Assembly: GCF_002201535.1 (NCBI RefSeq)
Contig: NZ_NIWW01000002.1
Span: 124,001-188,000, forward strand
Reading direction: 5' to 3'
Source: Lacimicrobium sp. SS2-24
GTDB lineage: Bacteria; Pseudomonadota; Gammaproteobacteria; Enterobacterales; Alteromonadaceae
Length of the DNA: 64,000 nucleotides
The notes under the pieces are model-generated. The model saw only the letters and a list, made by a program, of their open reading frames with translations, did no database searches and was not told where the DNA came from. Below, one piece after another: positions 46,124 through 53,663 of this stretch. The position numbers and the translations under genes were made by a program. Position 1 is the stretch's first letter. The number at the start of each line of letters is the position of its first letter.

Positions 46124-47692
46124 ATGCACATAAAATCGTTGTTTTTGTTATGTATCCGCCGTTGTGTTTCCCTCACTCTTAAAGAACGCCTGTATCTGTT
46201 GGCCATGGCCGTGCTGGTGCTGGTATTACTCAACTACAAGGCGTTGTTCGGCCCCACCCTGCCCAATTACGGCAAAGCGAACAGAGAGAGTGTGGCCACC
46301 GAATTCCGGGCGGCCTGGGTGGCGTCTGTGGTCAATATTAACTGGCCCAGCGAGCCGGGCTTATCCCCACAGGAACAGCAACAGGAGGCCTTGGCACTGC
46401 TCGACAGTATGGCCTCGGCCAACCTGAACGCGGTTATTTTGCAGGTCAGGCCCCATGCGGACGCCTTATACCGCAGCGAGCTGGAGCCCTGGTCTTACTA
46501 TTTAACCGGCGAGCAGGGGCAGCCGCCCGAACCCTTTTATGATCCCTTGTCATTCTGGATAGAGCAGGCTCACAACCGCGGGATGGAGCTGCATGCCTGG
46601 GTCAATCCTTACCGCGCCCATCATTTTGAAGGCGGGGAGATCTCAGCACATTCCATCATCCGCACCCGTCCCGAACTGGTCAGGGAACTGAAAAACGGCA
46701 TGTACTGGATGAACCCCACCCAGGCAGAAACGGTGGCCCATTCACTTGCTGTGATTGAGGATATCGTCAGTCGTTATGACATTGACGGTATTCATTACGA
46801 TGATTATTTCTATCCCTACCCCTCATACAATGACGGCGAAGACTTTCCTGATCAGCAGGCCTATGATGAATATCTGGCACAAGGAGGCGAACTGCCCCTG
46901 AGTGACTGGCGTCGTCAGGCGGTGAATCATTTTGTCAAAACCCTTTATCAGCGGGTTAAAGCCATCAAGTCTTATGTCAAAGTCGGCATCAGCCCTTTTG
47001 GTATCTGGCGACCAAACTTTCCACAGACTATCGACGGTTTTGATCAGCATGAAAAGCTTTATGCCGACGCAAGATTATGGCTGAATCAGGGCTGGCTGGA
47101 CTATTTCACCCCGCAGTTATACTGGAACACCAATCAGGTCGCGCAAAGTTTCCCCATGCTGCTGGCGTGGTGGCAACAGCAAAATCATCAGGGCAGACAT
47201 CTGTGGCCGGGCCTGAATAGTAACAAGGTGACCACCATCGAGGGTATTGATGAAGTGGTGAATCAGATCATGTTCAGTCGTGCGCTGCTCAACGAGCAGG
47301 CCGGACAGGTGTTCTGGAATGTGCGCACGGTTACCGATAGCCCCCGTTTTCATGAGGTGCTGACACACAACATTTACGCTAACCAGGCGCTGGTACCACC
47401 CTCACCCTGGCTGGATGATACGCCGCCCGAACCGCCGGTTGTAAACACCCAGATGAAAGAGGAAGTGCACATCAGTTGGCAACCGACGGGCGCGGAGGCG
47501 GTGTTCCGCTGGGTGCTGTATTACAAACTCGATGACACCTGGCAATACCGGATCCTTAATCACCAGACCCGCTCGTATACCTTTTCACCGGGCGTTTTAC
47601 CCGCTGAGATAGCGGTTGTGGCGGTTGATCGTACCGGCATGCAAAGTGAACGCATCAACCATAACCTGATAGCGCCCACTGACGAACACTAA
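46124..47692 (+). CDS. DigH/YngK-like glycoside hydrolase (GHL10, DUF187)
   Basis: A 522-aa protein with an N-terminal membrane helix (LYLLAMAVLVLVLLNY). The catalytic barrel starts EFRAAWVASVVNINWPSEPGLS and carries LNAVILQVRPHADALY, LHAWVNPYRAH, DGIHYDDYFYP and VGISPFGIW, the conserved blocks of the GHL10 family. E. coli DigH (YddW) of this family cleaves denuded peptidoglycan glycan strands, so this gene fits with the lysozyme-like gene upstream. A C-terminal beta-sandwich follows. The ATG at 46124 puts the membrane helix first; an upstream open frame overlaps the previous gene and terminator. Confidence 0.9.
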   Translation: MHIKSLFLLCIRRCVSLTLKERLYLLAMAVLVLVLLNYKALFGPTLPNYGKANRESVATEFRAAWVASVVNINWPSEPGLSPQEQQQEALALLDSMASANLNAVILQVRPHADALYRSELEPWSYYLTGEQGQPPEPFYDPLSFWIEQAHNRGMELHAWVNPYRAHHFEGGEISAHSIIRTRPELVRELKNGMYWMNPTQAETVAHSLAVIEDIVSRYDIDGIHYDDYFYPYPSYNDGEDFPDQQAYDEYLAQGGELPLSDWRRQAVNHFVKTLYQRVKAIKSYVKVGISPFGIWRPNFPQTIDGFDQHEKLYADARLWLNQGWLDYFTPQLYWNTNQVAQSFPMLLAWWQQQNHQGRHLWPGLNSNKVTTIEGIDEVVNQIMFSRALLNEQAGQVFWNVRTVTDSPRFHEVLTHNIYANQALVPPSPWLDDTPPEPPVVNTQMKEEVHISWQPTGAEAVFRWVLYYKLDDTWQYRILNHQTRSYTFSPGVLPAEIAVVAVDRTGMQSERINHNLIAPTDEH

Positions 47693-47715
47693 CGGAGTCG
47701 TGGGTCAGGAACTGT

Positions 47716-47752
47716 GTCAGCAAACCCGCCCCTAAGGTGCGGGTTTGCTGAC
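47716..47752 (+). terminator. Long perfect hairpin after the DigH-like gene
   Basis: A 14-bp arm GTCAGCAAACCCGC and its exact complement enclose a 9-nt loop, 23 nt after the stop. There is no T tract, but the stem is the most stable structure in this spacer and probably ends or protects the transcript. Confidence 0.7.
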
Positions 47753-47767
47753 GGTGACATTCTCAGG

Positions 47768-47890
47768 TTAACCGGCTGATGGGTGCTCGTTGTAGCGCTT
47801 TGCCAGCTCGCGGATAAGCGCCCTGGGTGCGCGCACATCATCGCGTTTGAGGTGCCAGCAGAAGATGTAACAAAATTTACGCCAAGCGCA
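47768..47890 (-). pseudogene. C-terminal coding remnant of unknown family
   Basis: The minus frame reads AWRKFCYIFCWHLKRDD, then RAPRALIRELAKRYN and a stop at 47768, with good codon usage but no start. It resembles the tail of a larger protein that has been lost. I cannot name the family. Confidence 0.3.
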
Positions 47891-47959
47891 GATACACCTT
47901 AGGGGGGTGTTGTTATATCTTCTGAAAGGTAATGCTCTGCTCTGCGCCGTGGCAGTCAG

Positions 47960-48520
47960 TTACGCACTGCGATGCAGATCGCGCCAGCGTTTTTCCAACA
48001 CTGCAATGGCAAATACATACAGCACCACAATCACAAGAGGGATGGCCACAAAGCGCGATTCGGGAAAGAGATACCAGACCGTCAGCACTGCCACCGTTCT
48101 GGCAACAGCATGCACAATCCCAATCCAGTGCTGAATAATCCACGAGATGGGCACCCACATCAGCCCGGTCAGGATACCGATCGTTAAGGGCAGCGAAGTG
48201 TAATCCACCAGAAAAAACGGAATGGCAATGGCGTAGACCAGCAACGACATGCCGACAGTGGAGAAGAACAACATGTCGAAGGTGTTTCTGGGTTTGCTCT
48301 TATCCAGAAAATGTTCACCGGTAAAGCGGGAAATAAACATCCCCAGATACACAATGAGCCCGGTGGCCACAAATAATAAAATGGAAATGGCGTGGGCACT
48401 CAGAAAAGGCGCACTCAATCCGACAATGGCCCAGGCGATCAGGCCAGCAATGGGGGTGGCTATGAGGCGACGCTGGGCAAATTCCTGACGTTGTTCTTCT
48501 AAGGTTCTTGTGGTTTCCAT
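47960..48520 (-). CDS. DUF7010-like membrane protein
   Basis: A 186-aa protein with about six hydrophobic helices. The N-terminus EEQRQEFAQRRLIATPIAGLIAWAIVG and the SWIIQHWIGIVHAVARTV segment recall the DUF7010 family of unknown function. There is no partner in an operon. Confidence 0.65.
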   Translation of the reverse strand: METTRTLEEQRQEFAQRRLIATPIAGLIAWAIVGLSAPFLSAHAISILLFVATGLIVYLGMFISRFTGEHFLDKSKPRNTFDMLFFSTVGMSLLVYAIAIPFFLVDYTSLPLTIGILTGLMWVPISWIIQHWIGIVHAVARTVAVLTVWYLFPESRFVAIPLVIVVLYVFAIAVLEKRWRDLHRSA

Positions 48521-48612
48521 CTTTATTCCTTATCCGGCCGATGGCTCAATAATAATGGGTTGACCCTGTCAGGTCACGCCCAGCCACCATGGCCAACTGC
48601 AAGGCCTGGCAT

Positions 48613-49386
48613 CTATGACGTCGGCTCATGCCGGTTTTGATCATGTAAAGTCAGGGTCATAAACAGGCTGTTAGGATCAGCGCGATACTCGCCAAAGGGG
48701 CCGCAATAGCAAAAGCCAAATTTTTCATAGAGTTTACGCGCCGGTTCAAAGTAGGACTGTGAGCCGGTTTCCAGACTGATGCTCTGATAACCCCGGCTGG
48801 TGCACTCCTGCAGAATATGTGTAAGCAAACGGCTGGCAACACCGCAATGACGGGCGTGAGTGCTGGTGCGCATAGACTTGAGTTCACCCTGCTTTGGGCT
48901 CAGGGCTTTGAGCGCTGCGCAGCCCATCAGACGCTTGCCACTCCAGCCGCTGTAAAAGGTAATCGACGGTGATTTCAGCCGTTCAATGTCCAGTGCATGC
49001 ACACTTTCGGCGGGCGAGGTGGCATACATATCACTGAGGTGTTCCTGCAACAGCGCCTGCACGGGTGCACGGCTGAGGTCATCCACCATGATTTCCATTT
49101 CATCGGCCCCGGCGTGCAGTTGCAGGGCTTCGGTATAGCCTTCCAGCTCCATTAACAAGCGTCCCTTTTCCTGCTGCGCCATGGTGAGCCAGTGCACGCC
49201 CTCAATGGCGCCGGCGAGCGCGTAAAGCAAATTCAGGCTCGGGCGCACACCGGATTGCCGGCTGATTTTTGTATAGGCGCCAACCGCTCCCAGGGCTTTG
49301 AGATCATCGGGTGTATGAATACCGGCATCACGCAACCATGTTGCGGTTTTTGCTCCTAGCCCGGGTAGATCCTTTAGTTCTGCCAC
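48613..49386 (-). CDS. TfoX C-terminal domain fused to a GNAT acetyltransferase
   Basis: A 257-aa fusion. Residues 1-83 are a TfoX-C (helix-hairpin-helix-like) domain: LPGLGAKTATWLRDAGIHTPDDLKALGAVGAYTKI, then NLLYALAGAIEGVHW. Residues about 95-245 are a GNAT acetyltransferase with TSTHARHCGVASRLLTHILQECTSRGY (acetyl-CoA loop) and ARKLYEKFGFCYCGPFGEY. TfoX-C occurs alone or with TfoX-N in competence regulators; the combination with GNAT is unusual to me. The acceptor is unknown. Confidence 0.87.
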   Translation of the reverse strand: MAELKDLPGLGAKTATWLRDAGIHTPDDLKALGAVGAYTKISRQSGVRPSLNLLYALAGAIEGVHWLTMAQQEKGRLLMELEGYTEALQLHAGADEMEIMVDDLSRAPVQALLQEHLSDMYATSPAESVHALDIERLKSPSITFYSGWSGKRLMGCAALKALSPKQGELKSMRTSTHARHCGVASRLLTHILQECTSRGYQSISLETGSQSYFEPARKLYEKFGFCYCGPFGEYRADPNSLFMTLTLHDQNRHEPTS

Positions 49387-49461
49387 CTGAATCTCCTGCC
49401 TGAGTGATCATAATAGTGCGCCATATGTTTGCCTTCACCCGGTGATTTCTGGCTCCGTGTG

Positions 49462-49848
49462 TCAGGCCAGCAGGGCGTGCAACACCGCAATGATGGCAAG
49501 CAACTGAAACACATAAGTCAGTCCGGCGCCGATGCGTCTGGCCATAAATACGCGATACAGCATGCCCCAGGCATGTGCCAGTCTTGCCAGGGTAAAACCG
49601 ATAACCAGCACAGGTAGCATCGGGCTGGTGGCATCAATTAAGGTCAGTGCCAGCACCACCAGTACAAAACACGGCGCCTGCTCGATGCTGTTGCTGTGGG
49701 TTCGTATGGCTGCCATGAGGGCCTTATTATTACCGTCACCCAAGGAAATTTTGTGCCGCATGCGGATTCTGGACACATTCAGCGCCAAGGCTAACAGCAA
49801 CAGGGATTGTGTGGCGGCCAGCAGGGCAAACCAAAAATAGGTGTTCAT
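49462..49848 (-). CDS. MAPEG-family membrane protein (YecN-like)
   Basis: A 128-aa four-helix protein with IRTHSNSIEQAPCFVLVVLALTL and ARLAHAWGMLY, the motif set of the YecN-type MAPEG proteins. It is the second MAPEG in the window and differs from the one at 40.5 kb in sequence subgroup. Confidence 0.88.
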   Translation of the reverse strand: MNTYFWFALLAATQSLLLLALALNVSRIRMRHKISLGDGNNKALMAAIRTHSNSIEQAPCFVLVVLALTLIDATSPMLPVLVIGFTLARLAHAWGMLYRVFMARRIGAGLTYVFQLLAIIAVLHALLA

Positions 49849-50011
49849 GATAACCTCGTTTTATCTCACCTGGCCGTTGCCAGAGACTATGATGTGGGTT
49901 TTATCATGACGTTTTTTCAATGCTGGTGGCAAGCGCTGCGCACACAAACATTTGATTACCGGCAGAGTAACCATGCCAGGCGAGAGGGCTAATGGCCGCT
50001 GCGTTTAGGCG

Positions 50012-50329
50012 CTATATACCGTATTCACGTTCAACCTTTGCCACGCGTACACGAAAATCAGCGTACCAGTTGTCGCGCCCTTGTTGGCGTGCCTGGCGGT
50101 GCTCAGCATGGTTTTTCCAGTTACTGATGGCTTCCAGGCTCTGCCAGTACGACACGGTAATCCCCAGTTCTTCTTTGACCGACTCCATACCCAGAAAACC
50201 GGGCTGGGCAGAAGCCAGCTCGACCATGCGCTGTGCCATGTCGTCATAGCCGTTATCGCCCTCTGTGCGATGGCTGCTGAAAATCACGGCATAATAGGGT
50301 GGCTCGGGGGTGTTGGCGATGTCTGACAT
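50012..50329 (-). CDS. Antibiotic biosynthesis monooxygenase (ABM) domain protein
   Basis: A 105-aa ferredoxin-like alpha/beta protein. YYAVIFSSHRT, ELASAQPGFLGMESVKEELGITVSYWQSLEAISNWKNHAEHRQARQQGRDNWYADFRVRVAKVEREYG is an almost complete ABM domain, seen in small quinone or haem-associated monooxygenases and in proteins of unknown function. The ATG at 50329 begins SDIANTPEPPYYAV and is preferred over an upstream extension that lacks family similarity. Confidence 0.88.
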   Translation of the reverse strand: MSDIANTPEPPYYAVIFSSHRTEGDNGYDDMAQRMVELASAQPGFLGMESVKEELGITVSYWQSLEAISNWKNHAEHRQARQQGRDNWYADFRVRVAKVEREYGI

Positions 50330-50423
50330 AGGTCGGCTCCATGGGCGGTTACAGATTTTTGTGGTGTTCTGACAATGTACTGGTCTGCACCGCTGAAACG
50401 CACGCTTAACTAAAGCGCCCGCT

Positions 50424-50906
50424 TCACAACGGATCGACCCTGCCAAGATGTTGCCAGTGCTTCAGGCTGCCAAAAAGATAGCACAGGCCATACACAAGGC
50501 ACACCAGCGAACTGACCAGCCAGAAGGTGAGTGAATTCTGTATTACGCTGGGATGCAGGCTCACAAAAGGCAGCGTAAAGCCTGCGATGGCTCTGAGCAA
50601 ATACACCGCAGTAATGGCAATCAGCCCCTGCTTCAGCCAGGGTAAGCGGCCAATCACCCCGGCTCCGGAAAGGGCATACAGCCCCCACACAAAAAGCACC
50701 GAGGCAATCAGTAACGTGACCCCAACCGGATACAGGCTGCCGGATTCTGCCAGTTGCGCCATATGCTCACCTGCCCCAAAAACGCGATACCAGTCGCCAC
50801 CGCCAATGATCACAGCGATATGCAGGAAAGCGGCGATAAAACTCAGTGTCGCAGCAATCAGCAGCAGTCCCCGGCCCGTTTTGCCCTTGTTGTGCGTTGT
50901 ACTCAT
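50424..50906 (-). CDS. Four-helix membrane protein, unknown function
   Basis: A 160-aa protein with four hydrophobic helices and a GAGEHMAQLAESGSLYPVGVT loop between the first two. Similar short proteins are common in gammaproteobacteria without a known role. AAGGA stands 7 nt before the ATG at 50906. Confidence 0.75.
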   Translation of the reverse strand: MSTTHNKGKTGRGLLLIAATLSFIAAFLHIAVIIGGGDWYRVFGAGEHMAQLAESGSLYPVGVTLLIASVLFVWGLYALSGAGVIGRLPWLKQGLIAITAVYLLRAIAGFTLPFVSLHPSVIQNSLTFWLVSSLVCLVYGLCYLFGSLKHWQHLGRVDPL

Positions 50907-51076
50907 TTCCAATCCTTGTTCACAGCACGATATAGATTGCTGATATTACTCTGATAGTTTCACAGTCTAAGCTTGCAGGCATAGAACCCCTCGCTGCTTT
51001 GATAGTCTATCTCATACAGCGTTTGCGCAGCAGTGTCCTGGCTCCTCAATTTCAACAAGTTTATGTTGCTAAAGGA

Positions 51077-51133
51077 CCAATAAACACAACATGTATGCAG
51101 TAACGGTTTCAGCCGGGGTGCTGTGTTTATTGG
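51077..51133. repeat. 12-bp inverted repeat with 33-nt spacer
   Basis: CCAATAAACACA at 51077-51088 is exactly complemented at 51122-51133, overlapping the 3' end of the GFA gene. It could form a terminator-like stem for the minus strand, or be the ends of a very small decayed insertion. The spacer shows no gene. Confidence 0.4.
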
Positions 51134-51528
51134 GGCAGCTTTTCATAACAGGGTACCCTGTCCAGGTCAGTCTCCCAGGCGGCTTTGCTTGCACAAAAAA
51201 GGTGGGCACTGGGCAACAGCGCAACAGGCGTATCTAAACAACCTGCAGGTACCACGAGCATACCTTCGGCCTGGGTGTTGGGTAAGGCCGAACCACAGTG
51301 CTGACAAAAGCTTTTGCTATGGCGGGTACCGTTAAGCGTAAAACTTGTGACCGCCTGGGCACCGGATAGCCAGGTTAGCTGTGCCGATTGAGAAAACAGG
51401 TTCGCTCCATGTGCGGAACCCGTATCTTTTTGGCAATGCCGACAATGACACAGGTAGAAGCAATCAAAATCGCCCTGAATGGTAAAGGTGACGGTGCCGC
51501 ATAAACAGGTACCCAAGTGTTCGCTCAT
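51127..51528 (-). CDS. GFA/CENP-V-like zinc protein
   Basis: A 133-aa protein of the GFA family (named for glutathione-dependent formaldehyde activation). Zinc ligands are visible as TCLCGTV, YLCHCRHCQK and SFCQHCGSALPN. The ATG at 51528 starts SEHLGTCLCG; an upstream extension is not supported. The true substrate of most members is unknown, but it fits the glutathione and detoxification theme of the region. Confidence 0.9.
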   Translation of the reverse strand: MSEHLGTCLCGTVTFTIQGDFDCFYLCHCRHCQKDTGSAHGANLFSQSAQLTWLSGAQAVTSFTLNGTRHSKSFCQHCGSALPNTQAEGMLVVPAGCLDTPVALLPSAHLFCASKAAWETDLDRVPCYEKLPQ

Positions 51529-51638
51529 AAGTATCCTTTTTGTTACCCGCCGCACCATGTCTGGAACGGAATTGTTGGTGTCGCTAACAACGACTATACC
51601 AGAAACAGTCAAACACCTGTCGTGCCGATGAGCCCTGC

Positions 51639-52223
51639 TCAGGCCTTTCTGGCCACGCCCATCAGCACATCCAGGGAACTATCGTCAGCTTGCATAGAAA
51701 AGGGAATGGATACGGAGCACTCAGCAAAATCTGCCTCTGTCAGCGCCGATGATATCTGTTGCGCTGTAAAGCCATATCCTTGCTCACCTTCTTCTTTGTG
51801 CCAATCCCATTGCACCAGGTAACCACCGGTATCAAGTAGTTGATGTAACAGCTTCAGTACGTTTATGTAATCGGGCACGAAGGCCAGTGCCGATGATGCC
51901 ACCACCAGATCAAATTTAGGTGACAGCAGTCGGTTATCATCGAGCAGGTTGGGGGACAGCTCAGATGCAATCGTTGCTACATTGTTCAGGCCTTTATTTT
52001 CCAGCACGGCAATCATCTTGTGTGATGGATCCAGCGCCACTACCGCGCTTGCTGTGCCCGCTAACCGCTGTGTCAGCAAGCCGGTGCCGCAACCGAAATC
52101 TAAAATGCGGCGCCCTTCTAACGCCACCGTATTTTTCAGGGCAATGTAGGCATTATCAGCATAAGCAATGACGGACGCATTGCTATCCCAGCCAGCGGCA
52201 TATTCATTCCAGTTGTTACTCAT
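51639..52223 (-). CDS. Class I SAM-dependent methyltransferase
   Basis: A 194-aa methyltransferase. RRILDFGCGTGLLTQRLAG is motif I for S-adenosylmethionine binding, VVALDPSHKMIAVL follows as motif II, and FDLVVASSALAFVPD as motif III. The acceptor is unknown. The domain is short, without accessory lids. Confidence 0.92.
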   Translation of the reverse strand: MSNNWNEYAAGWDSNASVIAYADNAYIALKNTVALEGRRILDFGCGTGLLTQRLAGTASAVVALDPSHKMIAVLENKGLNNVATIASELSPNLLDDNRLLSPKFDLVVASSALAFVPDYINVLKLLHQLLDTGGYLVQWDWHKEEGEQGYGFTAQQISSALTEADFAECSVSIPFSMQADDSSLDVLMGVARKA

Positions 52224-52303
52224 TGTGTCAGCCCTTTTCGTTTTGTCTTATCGTCGCCTGATGTCAGGCCCTCGGATTACCTGGCTGCGAGTCAGTCGTT
52301 TAG

Positions 52304-52408
52304 TTATTGATCTGCTGCGGCAATATCGAAGGCAATATGGCAACCGTCGCTTTTTAAGCAAGATGCCATGTCATTAGCGGCAAGGGTTATATGATGAAGC
52401 CTTGGCAT
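52304..52408 (-). pseudogene. VOC-protein remnant
   Basis: The minus frame reads MPRLHHITLAANDM, then ASCLKSDGCHIAFDIAAADQ and a stop. The first part is a VOC N-terminus; GCHIAFDIAA resembles a later strand of the same fold, so about 30 residues between them and the rest of the gene appear lost. It lies at the distal margin of the integron array. Confidence 0.35.
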
Positions 52409-52514
52409 CATCGTTTTCCCCATCAAGCCGAAGGCCTCTGGCAGAGGTAAACCGGAGTGTAGCGTAGCTTTGTCATGCAGACTGTATCTGTTATGCCACC
52501 CCTCGAATACGGTT

Positions 52515-52883
52515 TCATTCCCCCAATGCTTGCTTAACGAAATACAAAGCATTTTTGGTAGTAATATCTTCAATCGTGAATATTTTTAAGTGTCTTCTGT
52601 CCTTGCCTTGACCTTCCAGTTCCGAAGATGGATCACTGAAATCAGAACCATGACTGAATTCTATGGACAGATGATGTTTGTATGGAAATACGCCACTAAT
52701 AAGGACACCTTCTTGGAAGAAACATAAACCGCCATATTTTATTCCCTGACGTATTTCAGCTTCCTCTTGCGTGAAGAGTTCTCTCACTAATTGAATAATC
52801 TTGGCATGCTCGGGATTAACCGACTGAATATCGTTAATGAAATTTTCTACTTTCTGTAACTCAGATTCCCAATCTTTACTCAT
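52515..52883 (-). CDS. DUF1801/YdhG-like protein
   Basis: A 122-aa protein with EIRQGIKYGGLCFFQEGVLISGVFPYKHHLSIEFSHGSDFSDPSSELEGQGKDRRHLKIFTIEDI, matching the DUF1801 fold (YdhG-like, related to frataxin-like folds). AAAGGAGGGG precedes the ATG. It lies beyond the last clear attC; a collapsed attC stands on its 5' side, so it may be the most distal cassette or the flanking chromosome. Confidence 0.85.
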   Translation of the reverse strand: MSKDWESELQKVENFINDIQSVNPEHAKIIQLVRELFTQEEAEIRQGIKYGGLCFFQEGVLISGVFPYKHHLSIEFSHGSDFSDPSSELEGQGKDRRHLKIFTIEDITTKNALYFVKQALGE

Positions 52884-52910
52884 TCTCCCCTCCTTTGCAG
52901 ATTTGCCACA

Positions 52911-52936
52911 GCAACTAACACCCTGTTATTGAGCGT
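52911..52936 (-). other. Collapsed attC-like site
   Basis: On the minus strand CAATAACA and TGTTAG occur a few bases apart at 52915-52931, where an attC should follow the TonB cassette. The two outer core sites seem joined, with the central hairpin missing. It would be a deletion derivative and probably marks the distal end of the array. Confidence 0.4.
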
Positions 52937-52958
52937 GCATTGGTGTGCCATGTGAACG

Positions 52959-53393
52959 CTATTCACATGCCATCGTTGCCTGCTGCTTACATTTTGCGAG
53001 TGATTCTTCTTGCGAACTACCACCCATACAAAAATCCAGCCTTAACAACTTCTCTTCGCTCGCCGGCATTTTGCCCTCGGCCAATTTCCAATCCCAGTCT
53101 TTGATAACGTTAATTGCAGGCTTTGAAATAACCTTTTCAGGTACTGAGCTGATAAGCGTGATGCGCTCGGTTGAACCGTTTTCATCGACTTCTACGTTAA
53201 AAACGCCGCAACCGGCCACACCTTTCATTGCCAGCTCAATGGGATAGCGAGGCATGAATTGTTTTTCTCGAAGCCAGGTGCTGTCAGTTTTTGTTGGTTG
53301 CAAATGCGTTAATTCAACAGAGGCATAGTTATTGGCGGCGAGTGCGCCGGTGGACAAAAAACAGAGAGGTAAAAGTGCCTTCTTGTAGTTCAT
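52959..53393 (-). CDS. TonB C-terminal domain protein, secreted (cassette 8)
   Basis: A 144-aa protein with a signal peptide (KALLPLCFLSTGALA) followed directly by a TonB-C-like domain: FMPRYPIELAMKGVAGCGVFNVEVDENGSTERITLISSVPEKVISKPAINVIKDWDW. It lacks the membrane anchor and Pro-rich arm of a true TonB, so it is a soluble periplasmic domain of unknown task. Two Cys in the domain and two at the C-terminus may form disulfides. AAGGAAGG precedes the ATG. Confidence 0.85.
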   Translation of the reverse strand: MNYKKALLPLCFLSTGALAANNYASVELTHLQPTKTDSTWLREKQFMPRYPIELAMKGVAGCGVFNVEVDENGSTERITLISSVPEKVISKPAINVIKDWDWKLAEGKMPASEEKLLRLDFCMGGSSQEESLAKCKQQATMACE

Positions 53394-53423
53394 AAAACCT
53401 TCCTTAGTGAGTTTACATCATTC

Positions 53424-53588
53424 TCAATGTTTAGTGCGCAACGGGTTGCCGTTAGTGTTTTGTGCTGACCATAAAATCGGCTTGTATGGATAAGCAGAAG
53501 AGTCAGAGGAATCACAATCAATTTCCTCGAATAACTCGCCAACCGCGTTAAATGAGAGAAAAAGGGCTATAGTAGTTAAAATTTTCAA
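53424..53588 (-). CDS. Small secreted protein, 54 aa (cassette 8)
   Basis: A TTG at 53588, with AGGA 7 nt upstream, opens 54 codons: a signal-peptide-like start (KILTTIALFLSFNAVG), then an acidic part with ELFEEIDCDSSDSSAY, and a stop at 53424. It sits between the attC at 53605 and the TonB-C gene, 30 nt before the latter. Codon content and signal peptide make it more likely real than chance, but it matches nothing I know. Confidence 0.5.
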   Translation of the reverse strand: MKILTTIALFLSFNAVGELFEEIDCDSSDSSAYPYKPILWSAQNTNGNPLRTKH

Positions 53589-53604
53589 CGCGCTTTCCTC
53601 ATAT

Positions 53605-53663
53605 TGCTAACGCTGCCAGCAGGCGCGCTGCTGTTTGGCGTCGCTTGCCTGGCCTTGTTAGCT
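53605..53663 (-). other. attC site (59 bp) after the serine-hydrolase cassette
   Basis: TGCTAAC and GTTAGCT frame an imperfect palindrome with inner GCCAGCAGGCGC and complementary parts. It is a classic 59-base element. The TAA of the serine-hydrolase gene is part of its core. Confidence 0.85.

Noticed and set aside
40532-52223. The small minus-strand genes from 40.5 to 52.2 kb as further integron cassettes
   Set aside because: No attC cores or palindromes lie between them, and several overlap in ATGA as ordinary operons do.
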